In this document: positions 47,001 through 56,060 of the stretch, piece after piece | How the letters are laid out: each line of letters starts with the position of its first letter | Numbering within the stretch: position 1 is the first letter of the stretch | DNA from: Toxonevra muliebris | Lineage: Eukaryota > Arthropoda > Insecta > Diptera > Pallopteridae | Direction: 5' to 3' | Assembly (NCBI GenBank): GCA_963691655.1 | Contig: OY829326.1 | Coordinates: 94,357,235 to 94,421,234, forward strand | Length of the DNA stretch: 64,000 nucleotides | Translations under genes and position numbers: made by a program | Notes under the pieces: generated by a model | Seen by the model: the letters and a program-made list of their open reading frames with translations, nothing else | Database searches by the model: none | Told to the model about the DNA's origin: nothing

Positions 47001-50000
47001 GAATTCAACTCTCAAAAGGTCTATTGTTTTGACGTTGTCGCCGGTCGTTCGGCTTCAGTTCTTCAACGAGCTATATTTTACACGCTTTTAGATCAAAAGC
47101 CTTGCATAAATTTTTTATCACAATCCCAATTGCTGCGAACGGCGACGGATGGACAAATAACGGTCTTAACCCTCTAACCGATAACGCCGCCCTGGGGCAG
47201 CCATCACTCTATTTTAATTAATCGATAAGTGCAAATTTATTATTTTTTTTAATTAATTGGCAGACCTGAAGAAAGAAGAAAGACACAATTTGTGGTCAGT
47301 TTGCCCTTTCTGCAATCACACGATTGTTGTTTATAGTTATTTTTATGTGTCCAAATGTTTTTTTGTGACGAAAAATTATCGCGCATATTAAGTTTTTTAT
47401 AAAAATCTAAAAAAATATTTCTAATTCATATACTGTCGTATAATTATAATTTCGTTTAATTTTGTATGAAAACTGTGAATTTATGATAAATGAGAGGACG
47501 CGACACCAGAGTTGGGTAGTAATAATTTCTTTAGGAATTAAATTCCATCTCCATTCCAACTACAAGGAATTGTAATTGGTACTTAAATGTTTTCAATTTT
47601 CGATCCCATTACAATTGAATAGAAAGGAATTTAATATTTAAGTGTAATCAATGACTTACTTGGAATTAAATTCCCATTTAGTTGGAATGATTCCTAAAAA
47701 GTAATTGATTCCCTTTTAATTCAATTCCAAAAAACCAAGAAAAAATTTTCGGAAAACATTGTAAAATGCTTCCATTACGTATAAAATTTGGGTCACTTCT
47801 CTCACTTACAATTCCCTGTAATGGAATCGAAAATTCCATTACCTAGGAATTTAAAAATTTTAATTACCGATTACAATTCCTTGTAATGGAATTGAAATTT
47901 TGATCAATTCCATTACCAAGGAATTGAAAACATTTAAGTACCAATTACAATTCCTTGTAATTGGAATTGGGAATGTAATGTAATTGAATTTACCCAGCTC
48001 TGCGCGACACCAAATAAGACACCTTGTAAATTGTCTAAGTATATCTTTATTTTATGGCAACCTTTCGTTTTTCGCACCTAACTGCTAAACTCAAAAACTA
48101 ATCAAAAAATGTACTTCATACTCATTTTTCTTTCATCAATATTAACCGGAAACGAAAATTCTGGTGTTTGTTTTTTTATTATTTCAGTCTTGTGGGTTAG
48201 AGGGTTAAGCAGCACTGCCGTCTACGGCAGCAATATTCTCCTCTATACGCTCTCTTAGCACACGGGTAGGTGGGCTGATATCCAAATTCAATAATTTGTA
48301 AGCGTATAAGTCTTTCCATAATGAAATGGCAATGCTAACATTGACACATGCAACGACTAACAAGGAAACTCAAAAATTATACACTGAAAAACCGAACAGC
48401 CTTTCTATGTATGTATCACCCTTTATATGTATGAGTATTTAAGTAATTTGAGTATCTACAAGCTAGAAAATTTTCGCGAGTATTTTTAATTAGTGACTGG
48501 GGTTACATAAGGTAATGAGAAATTGCTAATGAGCTAATGACAAGTACGAAAAAGATATGGCGTTGAGAGAATGTTAGTTTAGAGCAGAGGTTCTCAACTG
48601 TATTCAACCTGCGCCCCCTTTTTCGAATTCTTTGTAGTCACACGCCTCTCTCCGCCCTTCCAAAGTTATGACAAAAAAAAAAAAATAAGAGATCTACAGA
48701 AACAAGAGATTTCTTATGTTGGTAGTACTTCGTTGTCACAACACCTAACAGCTGATCGAGTCAATACCGTATTTGTTTCAATTGTATTTTTATGGTACCG
48801 AATCAAAAAATCAGTGCGGAGTATTTTTGTTATGTTTGTGACGGGCAAGTTCTTAAAAAAAGGGCAAAGTCACAACAGAATCAAATACAGACAATTTTAT
48901 TTTCGATTTCCTTGGTCAAAAATTGCTAAAAATGGCTAAATAACTTATTTAAAAACTAGAGCTGATAACTGGAAATGGACTACGGAATCGTAATTAAAAT
49001 TTGTAAACCTGTTTAATTAATATTTTAACACAAAAATGAGATCAATATTTTTACATAATGAATCTTAAAAAGTGTTTTTTAAAAATGGTGTTTTTCATTG
49101 TTTTTTTTTAAATAAATTTTAACTATTTCCCGCATTTTCGGGGTTAATTTTTTAATTTTTTTGTTATGTAAAATATTACAGAGTATGCAAACATTTATTT
49201 ATTGAAATGTTCCGCGCCCTCTTTCAAATCAGTCTACGCCCCCCTGGTGGGATGCTCCACACCACTTGAGAACCACTGGTTTAGAGTACATCAAATTATA
49301 CTTGATTAGCTAGTGTAATTATTTATTAAATGAAAGTCTCATCTTAGGTATTTATTGCTGTTTTCACAAAGGCAGTAATTCTATTTTTCATTGGCGTCAG
49401 ATTTAATATTGAAAATGTTTTTTTTTTTTTTTTTGTTGTTTTAAATTACTTATTTCTTGTACTTCTCTTCGTTTTTCTTCTTTAGAAATCAGCGATTATG
49501 CTTTGTTGCTTGGCATTGATCCAGTCAAGGAGACACATTTATTTTATCTAGCCAAAGAAGGTTTGATGCAGGCATTGCCACCGGATTGGAAAATTTGGTA
49601 AGATAAGTAAACACAACTTTTTTTTTAAGTACCGTCATTCATTTAGACTAGATTAGAATATCATTATCCATACGTGGTCTACATGTAAAAGTCGTTGCAT
49701 TTTATTGAAGTCTAGAGTTTTGGGAAATGGGAATACGTAACTTTTTTATATTAAAACATATCTTTTGTTCTTTACAGCTATTCGGAAGAAAAGTGCGGAC
49801 ATTACTACTACAATACCAAAACAAAACAATCACAATGGGATCATCCTCTTGATGCTGTATACCGTGAACTAGTAGATCATGCACGTCAAAAGCACACAGT
49901 TGTAGCCACACCTATAATTGACAACTCGGATGATGCCTCGCAAATAGACTCGGGCATACGTAGCCTGCAGGGTAATGACGATTACGATAACACGAATAAT

Positions 50001-53000
50001 ACAAATGATATGTCATCGCCGATCAGCAATGTTCATGTCAATGGTACGAGCAAGCAAGCTGGGTTGTCGGGCAATGGCTTTGTGGGTAACTTGGGCGCTA
50101 CTAATAATTCAGGACCAAACTCAAATAGTACCAGCACAAGTGGCTTTAGTGGTGGTGTAAGCCGTTTTCTCGAATCGAGAAGTAAAAATTTTGGATTAAC
50201 ATTTCAACCGGTTAAGAATTCACGTTTTGAAGTGGCGAAAACTAATCCACAAATCGGGTTGGCTATGAAATTCGGCAATGATGGTTTCGGGCAAAGGATG
50301 ATTGCAGGAATTAAAACTGAAACAGATGGTGGTGGTGGTGCAGTTTCTGTTGAGGGGAAAAAGGGTTTCACGTTATCGGGCACTGGAGCAATGTTTCTAA
50401 AGTCACGCAGACAAATAGAAGCGGGCTTAGATCACGCTACTGCAGTTTTAACTAGCTCAAACAGTAATAAGATAATTGTTGAGAGTGCGGTTAGTACACC
50501 ACCCGGTATGAAGGGGATTCTTCGTGATTCAAGTCTCACAGATATGCGCAGACGATTCGAGAAGGAAGAACATGATAATGGAGTGGAAGATAAGAAAAGC
50601 GTTCGTTTCAATCTGGATGAAACGAAAATGCGCGGTTCGCCAGAAGAGGATCCCAGCAGCTCACGTAGGCTAACACAAAGTCCTGAAGCATCTGTCTATT
50701 CTGATGATGATGATGCCGAAGATGATGATCCATGGGATGACGACGATGACGATGGTTGTGTTGGTTTTGGAACAATTGCGATGGATGGTACTTATCAGCG
50801 TAGTCTTAATCCATTTTTGGTTAATGATGAAAAACATGTGAAAGATATTAAAGTTATATCAGTGCCGAAAGCTCAAACTATACAAATGTTGAAAGCTCAA
50901 AGTTTTTCGATGGATTTGCCAGAGCGTGAGAGATCCAAATTATCAGAGCTGTCGCGTTCACAAAGCACAGAAACTGGTGTCAATCAAATAGTTGGAGTCA
51001 CTGCATCGGCTGTAAGTTACTTGGACAAATTGAAAGACAATTCAACGATAAAACCATTGTATGAAGATACAGACTCTGAGTCGAAAGGAAGCTCGGTGCG
51101 TAGTTTTATTATTAACAAATCTGAACAAGACTCTGTACACTCAACTGGACCTTCAAATAATCCCTTCGACTTGGATGAGTTGGGACGCAAGCATAGTCGT
51201 GATGTTGAACAACTCGAAATGAAGCTGCAGTCAGCAAGCAGTGGTGGTGATAAATCGGGACTACGTTCACTGAAAGTAGCTTCGAAACTGGTTGGTTTGC
51301 TGCGAAAGGATTCCGATAAACCAGAAAGAGATACAAAAGCTCAGTTTGAACGTGATAATGATCGTGAGCATGAGGTGTTGCGACAAAAATTAGAAAAAGA
51401 TAAGCAAACGCTGTTGAGAGAAGAGCGGGAACGTCTAGAAGATCAACTACAGCACGAAATCGATTTAATAAAACGTGAGCATGAGCAAAAACTCAAAAGC
51501 ATCCGACATGAATATGATTTGCGTTTGACGTCGCATCAACATCAGTTGGAGGAAGGTTTCGATATTCAACTAGAAGGCTATCGCACACAGCTTGAAGACG
51601 AATTGGATGTAAAGCGTAAAGTAGTAGTGGATGAGCATAAAGCACACATGGCCACGTTGCAGAAAAATCACTCGGAAATATTACAGGAACTAGAACGCGA
51701 TCTCAAAAGTGAAGAAGAAATACTTAAGAAAGAACATGCGCGCAAGTTGTCTGATATGCGTGACAAAATGTCGCATGAGCTGGAAATGGAAAAGCAACGA
51801 ATGCGTGATACTGGTGACGATCGTTTGTATGAGAAAGTACGTTGCGAGAAACGTTTGCTTGAGGATAAATATCGTTGCTTGAAGGAGAAATATGTTCGTT
51901 TGAAGACAGATGTAAAACTATCCCTCGAGCGCCGAAACCGTCGGCGTGAAGCGCAGGCATTGCAACAACAAAGCCTTCATACGACCAATACAACAGGATC
52001 GGAGACTGAACGTTCCTTATCGAATAAACCCTCTATTGGCACTAGTGAGAATCGTTCGATTTCACTTTCGACCTCATGCCAAGATCATCAAGTTGCTAGT
52101 CTTACCGCAGGCTCACATGCGATCACAAGTGGCGGTAAGAGTATGAAACCACCAGTGCCTCCTAAGACACATCTGACTGCAGCAGTTGTTGGTGTTGGCC
52201 CTGGCGGCGGCTGCAAAGATCAGCATCATTCGCGTGATAAATCCACTGAGCGTACACAGCTACAAGCTGCACGTAAACCGGGCATTACTTCCAAGTATAT
52301 TAAACATTTGCAAGTGCAAGACGACACCACATCGATTAGTCAATCTGATACAACCATATCGAACAACTACAGCAAGGGACGCTATTTGCCTGCGCCCGTT
52401 GTAAGCGATAATGGAAACTCGGATTCAGAAGCTTTCCAATTCAATCAGGAAAATAATAATAACTCACGCGGCAACACACAACGTAAGAAAGTCTTTTCAC
52501 GCATGAAATCCGCATCAACTTCGCGACTTAACTCTGATAACTACAAAAGCGATCGACCCTGCACACCAGTTGAAAATTTGCGTCATCAGTTACAGAAACT
52601 CGAAGATCTCGAAGATCAATTTCCTGACAATACACTTGACACAACGTATCATTTACGTTATCCCTTCTCGGATATATCGAACGACCGAGCAGGTGCCAGC
52701 TCTGAGCTGGAGTTTTTTAAGCATCGCATACACCTGGAACGTGACTCGGTGCGGCGTGCCAAAGAATCACTGCGCACTCAACGTACTAACTTCCGTGCGC
52801 GACAACGCGAGATCAAACAGCGCCACAAGGCATCAATTACACGTCATTCACTCGATCAACTGATTCAAGAGGAAAAAGAACTAACTGAAATGGAAGTTAA
52901 CTTGCATCGTACACGCGCTTTGCTCGGTGAGAAAGTAATACGCTTGCGTCATTTGGAACAGAGTCTTTTGCGTATTTATGAGAAGGAGAAACCTTCTATG

Positions 53001-53832
53001 GACTTTCTGGGTGTTGAGCAAAAAGATGATGCTACATTGAGTGATCTATCTTCACATTCCAGTTCCGGATTCAGTAGCACCGATTTCGCTAGCGGCGGTG
53101 ACACGCAAAATATCAACAAACGGAAAGATGTGTATCATCAAGAATCGTCAGAGTGCATACAGAATCTGGAGATATTAAATGCAGAAATACGCGAAATATT
53201 GGATATACTTGGCAAGAATCAACATCAACATGGAGGTATGTATCCACTGGGCTATTTTTAAAATTTAACTTAAATTTGTTTTAATAGGTATTCCCATGAT
53301 TTCACCATCCGAGCTTAATTGGTCACACATGCTTGCTTCCGGTACAGCTGCAGCAGCAGCTGCGGCAGCCTCCGTATCTACACATGCCATACAACAACAA
53401 GCAACTTCATCAGCTACAGCCACCACACTCATGCACGCACCACAATCTATACCAACTTTAGCCGATCGATTGGAGACCTATCGTCAGCTGGCCTCAGGCC
53501 GTATGCAAACATCCATGGGTGGTGCTATACTTGCTGCAAATACAATTGTATCGCAGAGCCCACGTGCTGTAAATTACACTACTAGTCTAGTTGAACGTAC
53601 ACGTGACCTACGCAATTGGTTGCGTCAAGCTAAGAATGAACATGAAATACTAACTGGTATGTCAATGCAACATGGACTCACTTTGAGTGGCGCAGGCACT
53701 GTCAATGTAGGTGTTGGTGGCACTATTAATGTGCCAGGGATTGTAGGCACCAACGGTGGTGGTGGTGGTGGTGGTGGTGTTGGCACCACAAATACAGGTT
53801 GTGGTGGCACGGGTACGCAAACAAATCTATAA
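29007..53832 (+). CDS. Cep164: Centrosomal protein Cep164 orthologue (WW domain, coiled coil)
   Basis: Five exons: 29007-29118, 49486-49597, 49778-53235, 53288-53832 preceded by the join described; coding exons total four as listed, with GT-AG introns of 20,367, 180 and 52 bp. The sum is 4227 nt, 1408 residues. The N-terminus matches animal CEP164: FDETEPSAE, then EISDYALLLGIDP at 38-50, then a WW domain at 69-98 (W72, YYY84-86, W95, P98). In vertebrates this region recruits the ciliary kinase TTBK2 at distal appendages of the mother centriole. Next come a low-complexity part, an acidic DDDDAEDDDPWDDDDDDG run near 385-402, a long charged coiled coil near 600-800 and another near 1000-1150, then poly-Ala and poly-Gly in the last exon. 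The ATG follows AACAAG; a start at 50010 would lose the WW domain. The 52-bp intron, if kept, would give an alternative tail GMYPLGYF. Flies have few ciliated cells, so expression in sensory neurons and testis is expected, not shown. Confidence 0.9.
29119..30069. other. Start of Cep164 intron 1
   Basis: AT-rich with a G-rich run at 29347-29373 and no exon-like frame. Around 29975-30025 the text CGATCGTTTCGGAACCCGCT and ACGGTTCCTCATCAGTGA looks like transposon or LINE debris. Confidence 0.4.
30070..30252 (+). pseudogene. Short coding-like segment, origin unknown
   Basis: One frame stays open for about 60 codons with a protein-like composition (EGLRLSREREYFLNKDFDQ-like text, then WNFNEKFKIRLINEEVYKDA and RQSKQMLITYF), unlike the flanking AT-rich DNA. 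It has no ATG and ends at a possible GTAAAT donor. It may be a transposon-derived gene scrap; a resemblance to the start of MADF-type domains is too weak to use. Confidence 0.25.
30475..31170. repeat. Tandem GAGAGAAAAACGAGAGCGTAAAAAAGTG units and inverted arms
   Basis: At 30505-30580 a unit of about 32 bp (GAGAGAAAAACGAGAGCGTA plus AAAAAGTG) occurs two to three times. At 31064-31169 a hairpin is formed by TTTCTGTTCACGTAT and ATACGTGAACAGAAA, and its inner text (TCTTTCTCTCGCTGCAAGTT) is the inverse of CTTGCAACGAGAGAGAAA at 30505. The pair looks like the two ends of a small element. Confidence 0.45.
31768..32408. mobile_element. TIR element with an AGCGCT motif array
   Basis: The ends TCCCAACGGGAAA and TTTCCCGTTGGGA are perfect 13-bp inverted repeats. 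The palindromic hexamer AGCGCT occurs at least 11 times, three in the left 60 bases, three near 31890-31940 and five in the right 140 bases, mostly as AAGCGCT or GAGCGCTC. Such subterminal arrays usually bind the transposase. The centre is AT-rich with no transposase frame. Flanks (GTATA left, TGATA right) do not give a clear duplication, so the superfamily is open. Confidence 0.6.
33050..33260. repeat. Two-copy tandem repeat, about 128 bp
   Basis: GTGGAAAATAATATTAGATT at about 33053 is repeated as GTGAAAAATAATATTAGATT at about 33181; the following text (TCATATTCAGC..., then CTTTT...TTTTATGATGACTTGG against TTTTTTATGATGTCTTGG) keeps the same order. The source is unknown. Confidence 0.5.
33435..33464 (+). 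repeat. G-rich run (possible G-quadruplex)
   Basis: About 30 bases of G interrupted only by single A residues. It is unusual in this AT-rich intron and could form a G-quadruplex on the transcribed RNA of Cep164. Confidence 0.5.
33890..34060. repeat. Dispersed repeat related to the 16980 region
   Basis: TCACCAAATGACTTGG, GGTGGTAGCAGTATTACAAC and AACGTAACAATAACAACA parallel GTGACCAAATGATGAC, GATGGTATCAGCATTACAAC and AAACAATAACAACA after hairpin copy 1. It is a non-coding interspersed element. Confidence 0.4.
34888..35006. mobile_element. Small MITE, 119 bp
   Basis: AATGCCTGGTATTCACTATG and TCA pair with TGACATAGTGAAAACCCAGC and GTT. Just upstream, 34765-34885 has two copies of CGATCAAATGACCGTCTGCA / CGATCATTTGACCGTATGCA, a separate short repeat. 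Superfamily unknown. Confidence 0.5.
35033..36234. mobile_element. TIR element TACTGTGCAACA, with nested inverted repeat
   Basis: The outer ends TACTGTGCAACA and TGTTGCACAGTA are perfect inverted repeats with TA at each end, a Tc1/mariner-like pattern. Farther in, ACACAGGTCGATAGTACTAG and GTTAGCTTGCTTTTAAA match the inverse at 36120-36200. Inside lies a second inverted pair: TTCGATCTTCGACTG near 35392 and CGAAGATCGAACGTCGAAAG near 36078, whose ends (GGCCCTTATTATGAGC in reverse at about 36118) suggest a nested element at about 35365-36120. The 107-codon frame at 35729 is low-complexity and not supported as a gene. Confidence 0.55.
36235..37299. other. Intron spacer, no gene seen
   Basis: AT-rich Cep164 intron sequence. 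A short direct echo of GATATCGTTTAATGAGTATCG occurs near 36440. No recognisable frame. Confidence 0.35.
37300..37465 (+). mobile_element. piggyBac transposase scrap
   Basis: The + strand frame running through 37337-37463 reads CIRLDEKNDRTERRPRDKLA then AICNVFNKWNQNLKSMYV. This fits the segment of piggyBac-type transposases before the second catalytic Asp (DD..TR..R...DKLA.IR.VF..WN.N....Y). No flanking catalytic blocks remain. It lies 170 bp from a TTAA-flanked MITE, so it may be debris of the autonomous partner. Confidence 0.6.
37631..38100 (+). mobile_element. piggyBac-like MITE, family P1 copy 2 (right end lost)
   Basis: TTAA at 37627-37630 precedes CCCTCTAGTTCCCAAGCCCG. The text GTTGCTACATTTTATCATAT, CGTTTAGGGAATGTCCCAAG and GACAGCCAAAGTCAAAAATT matches copy 3 in order. 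The alignment fades near 38060-38100 and no right terminus was found. Confidence 0.65.
38562..39511. mobile_element. Foldback TIR element, 950 bp, arms about 250 bp
   Basis: TA|TGGGTAATTCCAGCAAGTTT at the left and GAAACTGGCTGGAATTACCC,A|TA at the right. The arms stay paired for about 250 bp: TAAACTGGCAGAGAAAATTT / AAATTTTCTCTACCGGTTTA-like, CAAAGTTTTGGAACATGCGC / GCGTATGTTCGAAAACTTTG, ACTCATAATTTCCGTT / AACGGAAGTTATGAGT, AATATGTAGCTCG / CGAGCTACATATT. The loop of about 430 bp is AT-rich and non-coding. TA flanks point to a Tc1/mariner-mobilised MITE. Confidence 0.75.
39967..40755 (-). mobile_element. Deleted Tc1/mariner (IS630) element with transposase remains
   Basis: The left end AAGGCTGCGCCGAATAAAAT,TGCC and the right end, in reverse, AAGGGCTGCGCCGAACAAAA,TTGTCC are TIRs, with TA on both sides. 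On the minus strand a helix-turn-helix-like segment lies at 40662-40432 (IAKVVGANPKTISRVIKRLK), and 40400-40140 carries the C-terminal block FWPDLASCHSVKVPLEWFQR then ACPPNCSEL and LQDFKRKWSS, the IS630/Tc1 pattern around the second catalytic Asp. The middle of the transposase is missing and there are stops, so the 789-bp copy is inactive. Confidence 0.75.
40756..42913. other. Intron spacer, no gene seen
   Basis: A direct echo of the left flank of the mariner copy occurs here (AATTTTAACTGCAGCACTTAATT near 39890 against AAATTTAATTGCAGCACCTAATT near 40815). Frames at 41846 and 42070 have no family motif. Otherwise AT-rich. Confidence 0.4.
43096..43752 (+). mobile_element. piggyBac-like MITE, family P1 copy 3, middle level of a nest
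   Basis: TTAA at both flanks (43092-43095 and 43753-43756). The ends are TCCTCTAGTTCCCAAGCGTG and TTTGGGAACCAGAGGG. It aligns with copy 2 (GTTGCTACATTTTATCATAT, CGTTTATGGGATTTCTCCCA) and with copy 1 in reverse. It is itself interrupted at 43496-43676. Confidence 0.75.
43496..43676. mobile_element. 181-bp palindromic MITE, innermost level of the nest
   Basis: GAGGGGGTTACTCTGTAGTT and CGATTCGAAAGA pair with TCTTTCGAATCGAACTACAG and AGTAACCCCTC. AGAT lies immediately outside both ends, a candidate 4-bp duplication. Comparison with copy 1 of the host MITE, which lacks this segment, supports an insertion. The interior repeats TTCGA words. Superfamily unknown. Confidence 0.65.
44145..45221. other. 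Intron spacer, no gene seen
   Basis: AT-rich. A short pair AGCTGGGTGCA / ACACCCAGCT brackets about 44829-44934, perhaps a tiny inverted-repeat element, but without a target duplication. Confidence 0.35.
45222..45700 (-). mobile_element. Mariner-like relic, transposase C-terminus
   Basis: TA|AAGGGTGATTTTTAAAAGCG marks one end. On the minus strand, 45605-45475 reads PLRDEFGEQFISRFTPVSWQ then PRLCDFTPLDYF, the last catalytic region of a widespread insect mariner-like transposase, and, in another frame, NKIPAVILEKVIQNWTT near 45440-45390 follows as in the intact family. The other TIR is missing. A CA microsatellite lies at 45267-45282. Confidence 0.7.
45701..46894. other. Intron spacer, no gene seen
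   Basis: No repeat with clear ends and no coding motif; AT-rich Cep164 intron sequence. Confidence 0.35.
47170..48204. mobile_element. piggyBac-like element, middle level of the second nest
   Basis: TTAA at 47166-47169 and 48205-48208; ends CCCTCTAACCGATAACG and GTGGGTTAGAGGG. It interrupts the mariner-like transposase text precisely at the TTAA. A related fragment without the inner hAT MITE lies at 11335-11450. No transposase frame. It differs from family P1 except for the CCCTCTA terminus. Confidence 0.7.
47507..48002. mobile_element. hAT MITE, 496 bp, 8-bp TSD CGCGACAC, innermost level
   Basis: CAGAGTTGGGTAGTAAT at the left and TTACCCAGCTCTG at the right. CGCGACAC flanks both sides exactly (47499-47506 and 48003-48010). 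The interior is a foldback of AATTCC/GGAATT-rich words (GGAATTAAATTCCATCTCCA, CAATTCCTTGTAATTGGAAT). It is non-coding. A truncated relative is at 14982-15415. Confidence 0.85.
48585..49278. mobile_element. hAT-type element, 694 bp, TSD GTTTAGAG
   Basis: CAGAGGTTCTCAACTG at the left and CACTTGAGAACCACTG at the right; GTTTAGAG flanks both sides exactly (48577-48584 and 49279-49286). Subterminal CTGCGCCCCC and GGGGGCG words are inverted too. The 68-codon frame at 48733 has no transposase motif. It lies about 200 bp upstream of Cep164 exon 2. Confidence 0.85.
53236..53287 (+). other. 52-bp last intron of Cep164
   Basis: GTATGT donor and TTTTAATAG acceptor. It is phase 1. Translation through it adds MYPLGYF and stops at once, so retention would yield a protein 172 residues shorter, lacking the poly-Ala/poly-Gly C-terminus. 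Confidence 0.75.
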
Positions 53833-55629
53833 TTAGAATATGAATATAGTGTATTCTGTTGTTGGCGTCGTAGTCAAGAATCAAATCGTTGAGTCTCCTT
53901 GTTTGCCGAAAATTGTTCTATGGCATTACGATCGATCGATAAGGTACAGATAGCACCTAAACACTCTGCCTTAATTCCGATTGTGAGTATATGTGTGTGT
54001 GCTTTGTAACCGAAAGATTGAATAATTAAAAGCAAATCATTTAAACCGAAAAGAATGTATATTGGTGCCAAAGAATACGAAAGTTTTATCCGAAGTATTT
54101 AGAAAAGAAAATCAAACATAAACGATAGAAGTAATCATGGTAGCAACTAAACTGCAAACTAGATAAAAATATCTTCAAATACATAAATTAGCAAAAAAAA
54201 AAGTTACATACACATACATAATTATCTTAAGAGCTTCTTGATTGTTGATTGTCCCCGTTCTTTCTTCAATAATTACTTGCATGATACTCGTATGTAGTTT
54301 TTTCCTTTAATATCTTCTATTAAAAGGTTATATTCTTTCTCTAAGCAAGAACCATAATTTTTGTGACAATTGTTAATTAAACAATTGATTTACTTAAAAT
54401 TTATTTTGTCACTTATAATTTTAACGAATGGGAATAATTTTTCTTTCGCCTAAAAACAAAACAGAAACTTAAAATACGATTGTAAAGTTTTGAGAATTGT
54501 GGTTTCAAGATTGAATATATATTGAAATCCTTTAGTACTGGTAATGGTTAGACTGATTGCATGAATTATACACCCTGCTCTTATGCACTATCTACATATA
54601 AGTACGTATATTTAAAATATTCTTTCTTTTACTTTCATAAATCTTTGTATTTTTCCAAATACGAAACCATAAATAATAATAAAAATATATTTACTATCGA
54701 TCTTACTGATAAAAGAATATTACTTACGAAAATATCTTAATATTGATACTATGGTCTATAGATCATCATTAAAATTTGATATGAAAATATATGTATTTAA
54801 AAAACAAAAATTAATATAATATACGAAAATTATAAAAGTTTGAAAGAGAAACGCATTTCTCAGACAAATTTCCAATGGACTAAACTATTAACAGTTAAAA
54901 GGAAGGGCTAAATTATTTTGAATTTAAACGAATTGTGCTTAAAATTAGTTGATGTGAACAGAATCAGGGTATATTTGAATAATGTTCGTTTAAATGCAAA
55001 GTTCCATTTCGGGATACGGGATGCGGGCTGAATAATATAAAATTGGGAAAATTGAATAGGGGTATATATATATGCGAGTATGTAGAAATATTAATGAAAT
55101 TGCTTTTATTTTTCCATTCATTAGGTATCGAAACCACTGACATGTGTATAATAAACTTTTCCATTTACTAAAAAAAAGTTTAACTAGAATCAAATAAGAG
55201 TAAATTTATGTTATGTTTAATAGTGTAAATCTATATCTTCGGATAATTTTTTTACCATAATAATGATTTTGAATTTAGACGGTGGTGTTTTAGAGAAAAT
55301 AATATAGAATATATAACAGTATATTTTTATTTTATTCGAAGCTTGGCAGCTGGATATGCGTAATAGATAATTTATTATTTATCCCATGGGTTTTTATGTT
55401 CCGCAAAATTTAATTTTGAAAATAATTTCTAAATAGTATAGATCGTTTCAACCAGTGGCGCATTAATAGTGTGACGTCGATACGAGTAAATACTCGACAC
55501 TTTTTTTAGGTACTAAGTACTTTTTGCACTCGATACTTTCAATTGAATAATTACTTGAATTCGAGTTAGTCACATGTATATACCATAAATCCTTGCGACT
55601 AATGTCGAACTTGACGAACTCGATAATCT
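53833..55629. other. Cep164 3' UTR and downstream spacer
   Basis: No coding sequence. AATAAA occurs at 54678-54683, about 850 bases after the stop, a candidate but not unique poly(A) signal. TACACTTTTT-like and ACTCGA words at 55470-55570 form a loose inverted repeat. Confidence 0.4.
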
Positions 55630-55866
55630 AGAGCATTGGTTCAAACTGTTCTCCATGGAGTTCCGGGGCTCCACAAAATTTTCCAGGTGCTCCGCGGGAA
55701 TATGTTCATTTTTTAAAACAGCGAGTTAGTTTTCAAATTCAAATCATTTATGTCTTGTTTTTTTTTTTTTTTTGTTTCATTTACGATTCTATTCGAAAAG
55801 CTCCGCTAAATCGAATGCAAGTCAAGAGAGCTCCGCGGACGAAAAAGATTGAAGACCACTGGTGTG
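55630..55866. mobile_element. Degenerate hAT-like element
   Basis: The left end CATTGGTTCAAACTGTTCTC and the right end, in reverse, CAGTGGTCTTCAATC resemble the 48585 element's termini. GAGTTCCGGGGCTCCAC and GAGAGCTCCGCGGAC lie subterminally in both arms. The flanks (ATCTAGAG, GTGTGGAG) match in 5 of 8 positions at best, so the duplication is uncertain. Confidence 0.45.
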
Positions 55867-56060
55867 GAGGGTACCGCACTAGATTTCCACCTGGGAAGTT
55901 ACGGGTGTCGATTCTCGTCTTGGTCTGATGGTTGATTTTCATAACCTTTTTATATTCCCACCGATATGCAGTGAATGAGAATTATAAAAGTGTAAGTCCA
56001 CCTCTTGGTAGGCAATGGTTACACCACCGAGTAATAACAAATAGCCACTTCACCGTTCGG
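55867..56060 (+). repeat. Possible tRNA-derived SINE fragment
   Basis: GGTACCGCACTAGATTTCCA, then GGGAAGTTACGGGTGTCGAT and TCTCGTC resembles a pol III gene head: a weak A box and a B box (GGGT[GT]TCGATTC against GGTTCGANTCC). No cloverleaf closes, so it is not a tRNA gene. There is no clear A-rich tail or target duplication. Confidence 0.3.

Larger units (their letters stand above)
46895..48423 (-). mobile_element. Mariner-like relic, outer level of a second nest
   Basis: TA|AAGGGTGATTTGTTAGGCG at the left and GTATCACCCTT|TA at the right are the TIRs. On the minus strand the transposase starts near 48300 (YKLLNLDISPPTRVLRERIE then ENIAAVDGSAA to 48210), is broken by the 47170-48204 insertion, and resumes at about 47160-47030 (FAAIGIVIKNLCKAFDLKAC then LVEELKPNDRRQ). 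It belongs to the same family as the 45222 relic but keeps a different, more N-terminal part. The C-terminal catalytic part is deleted. Confidence 0.7.

Noticed and set aside
50010..50012. ATG at 50010 as the Cep164 start
   Set aside because: The frame is open upstream through two more exons that encode the conserved N-terminus and WW domain.
53625..53810. Proline-rich minus-strand frame over the Cep164 last exon
   Set aside because: It is the antisense of the poly-Gly segment.
55867..55940. tRNA gene
   Set aside because: Only a weak A box and an imperfect B box; the acceptor and anticodon stems do not pair.
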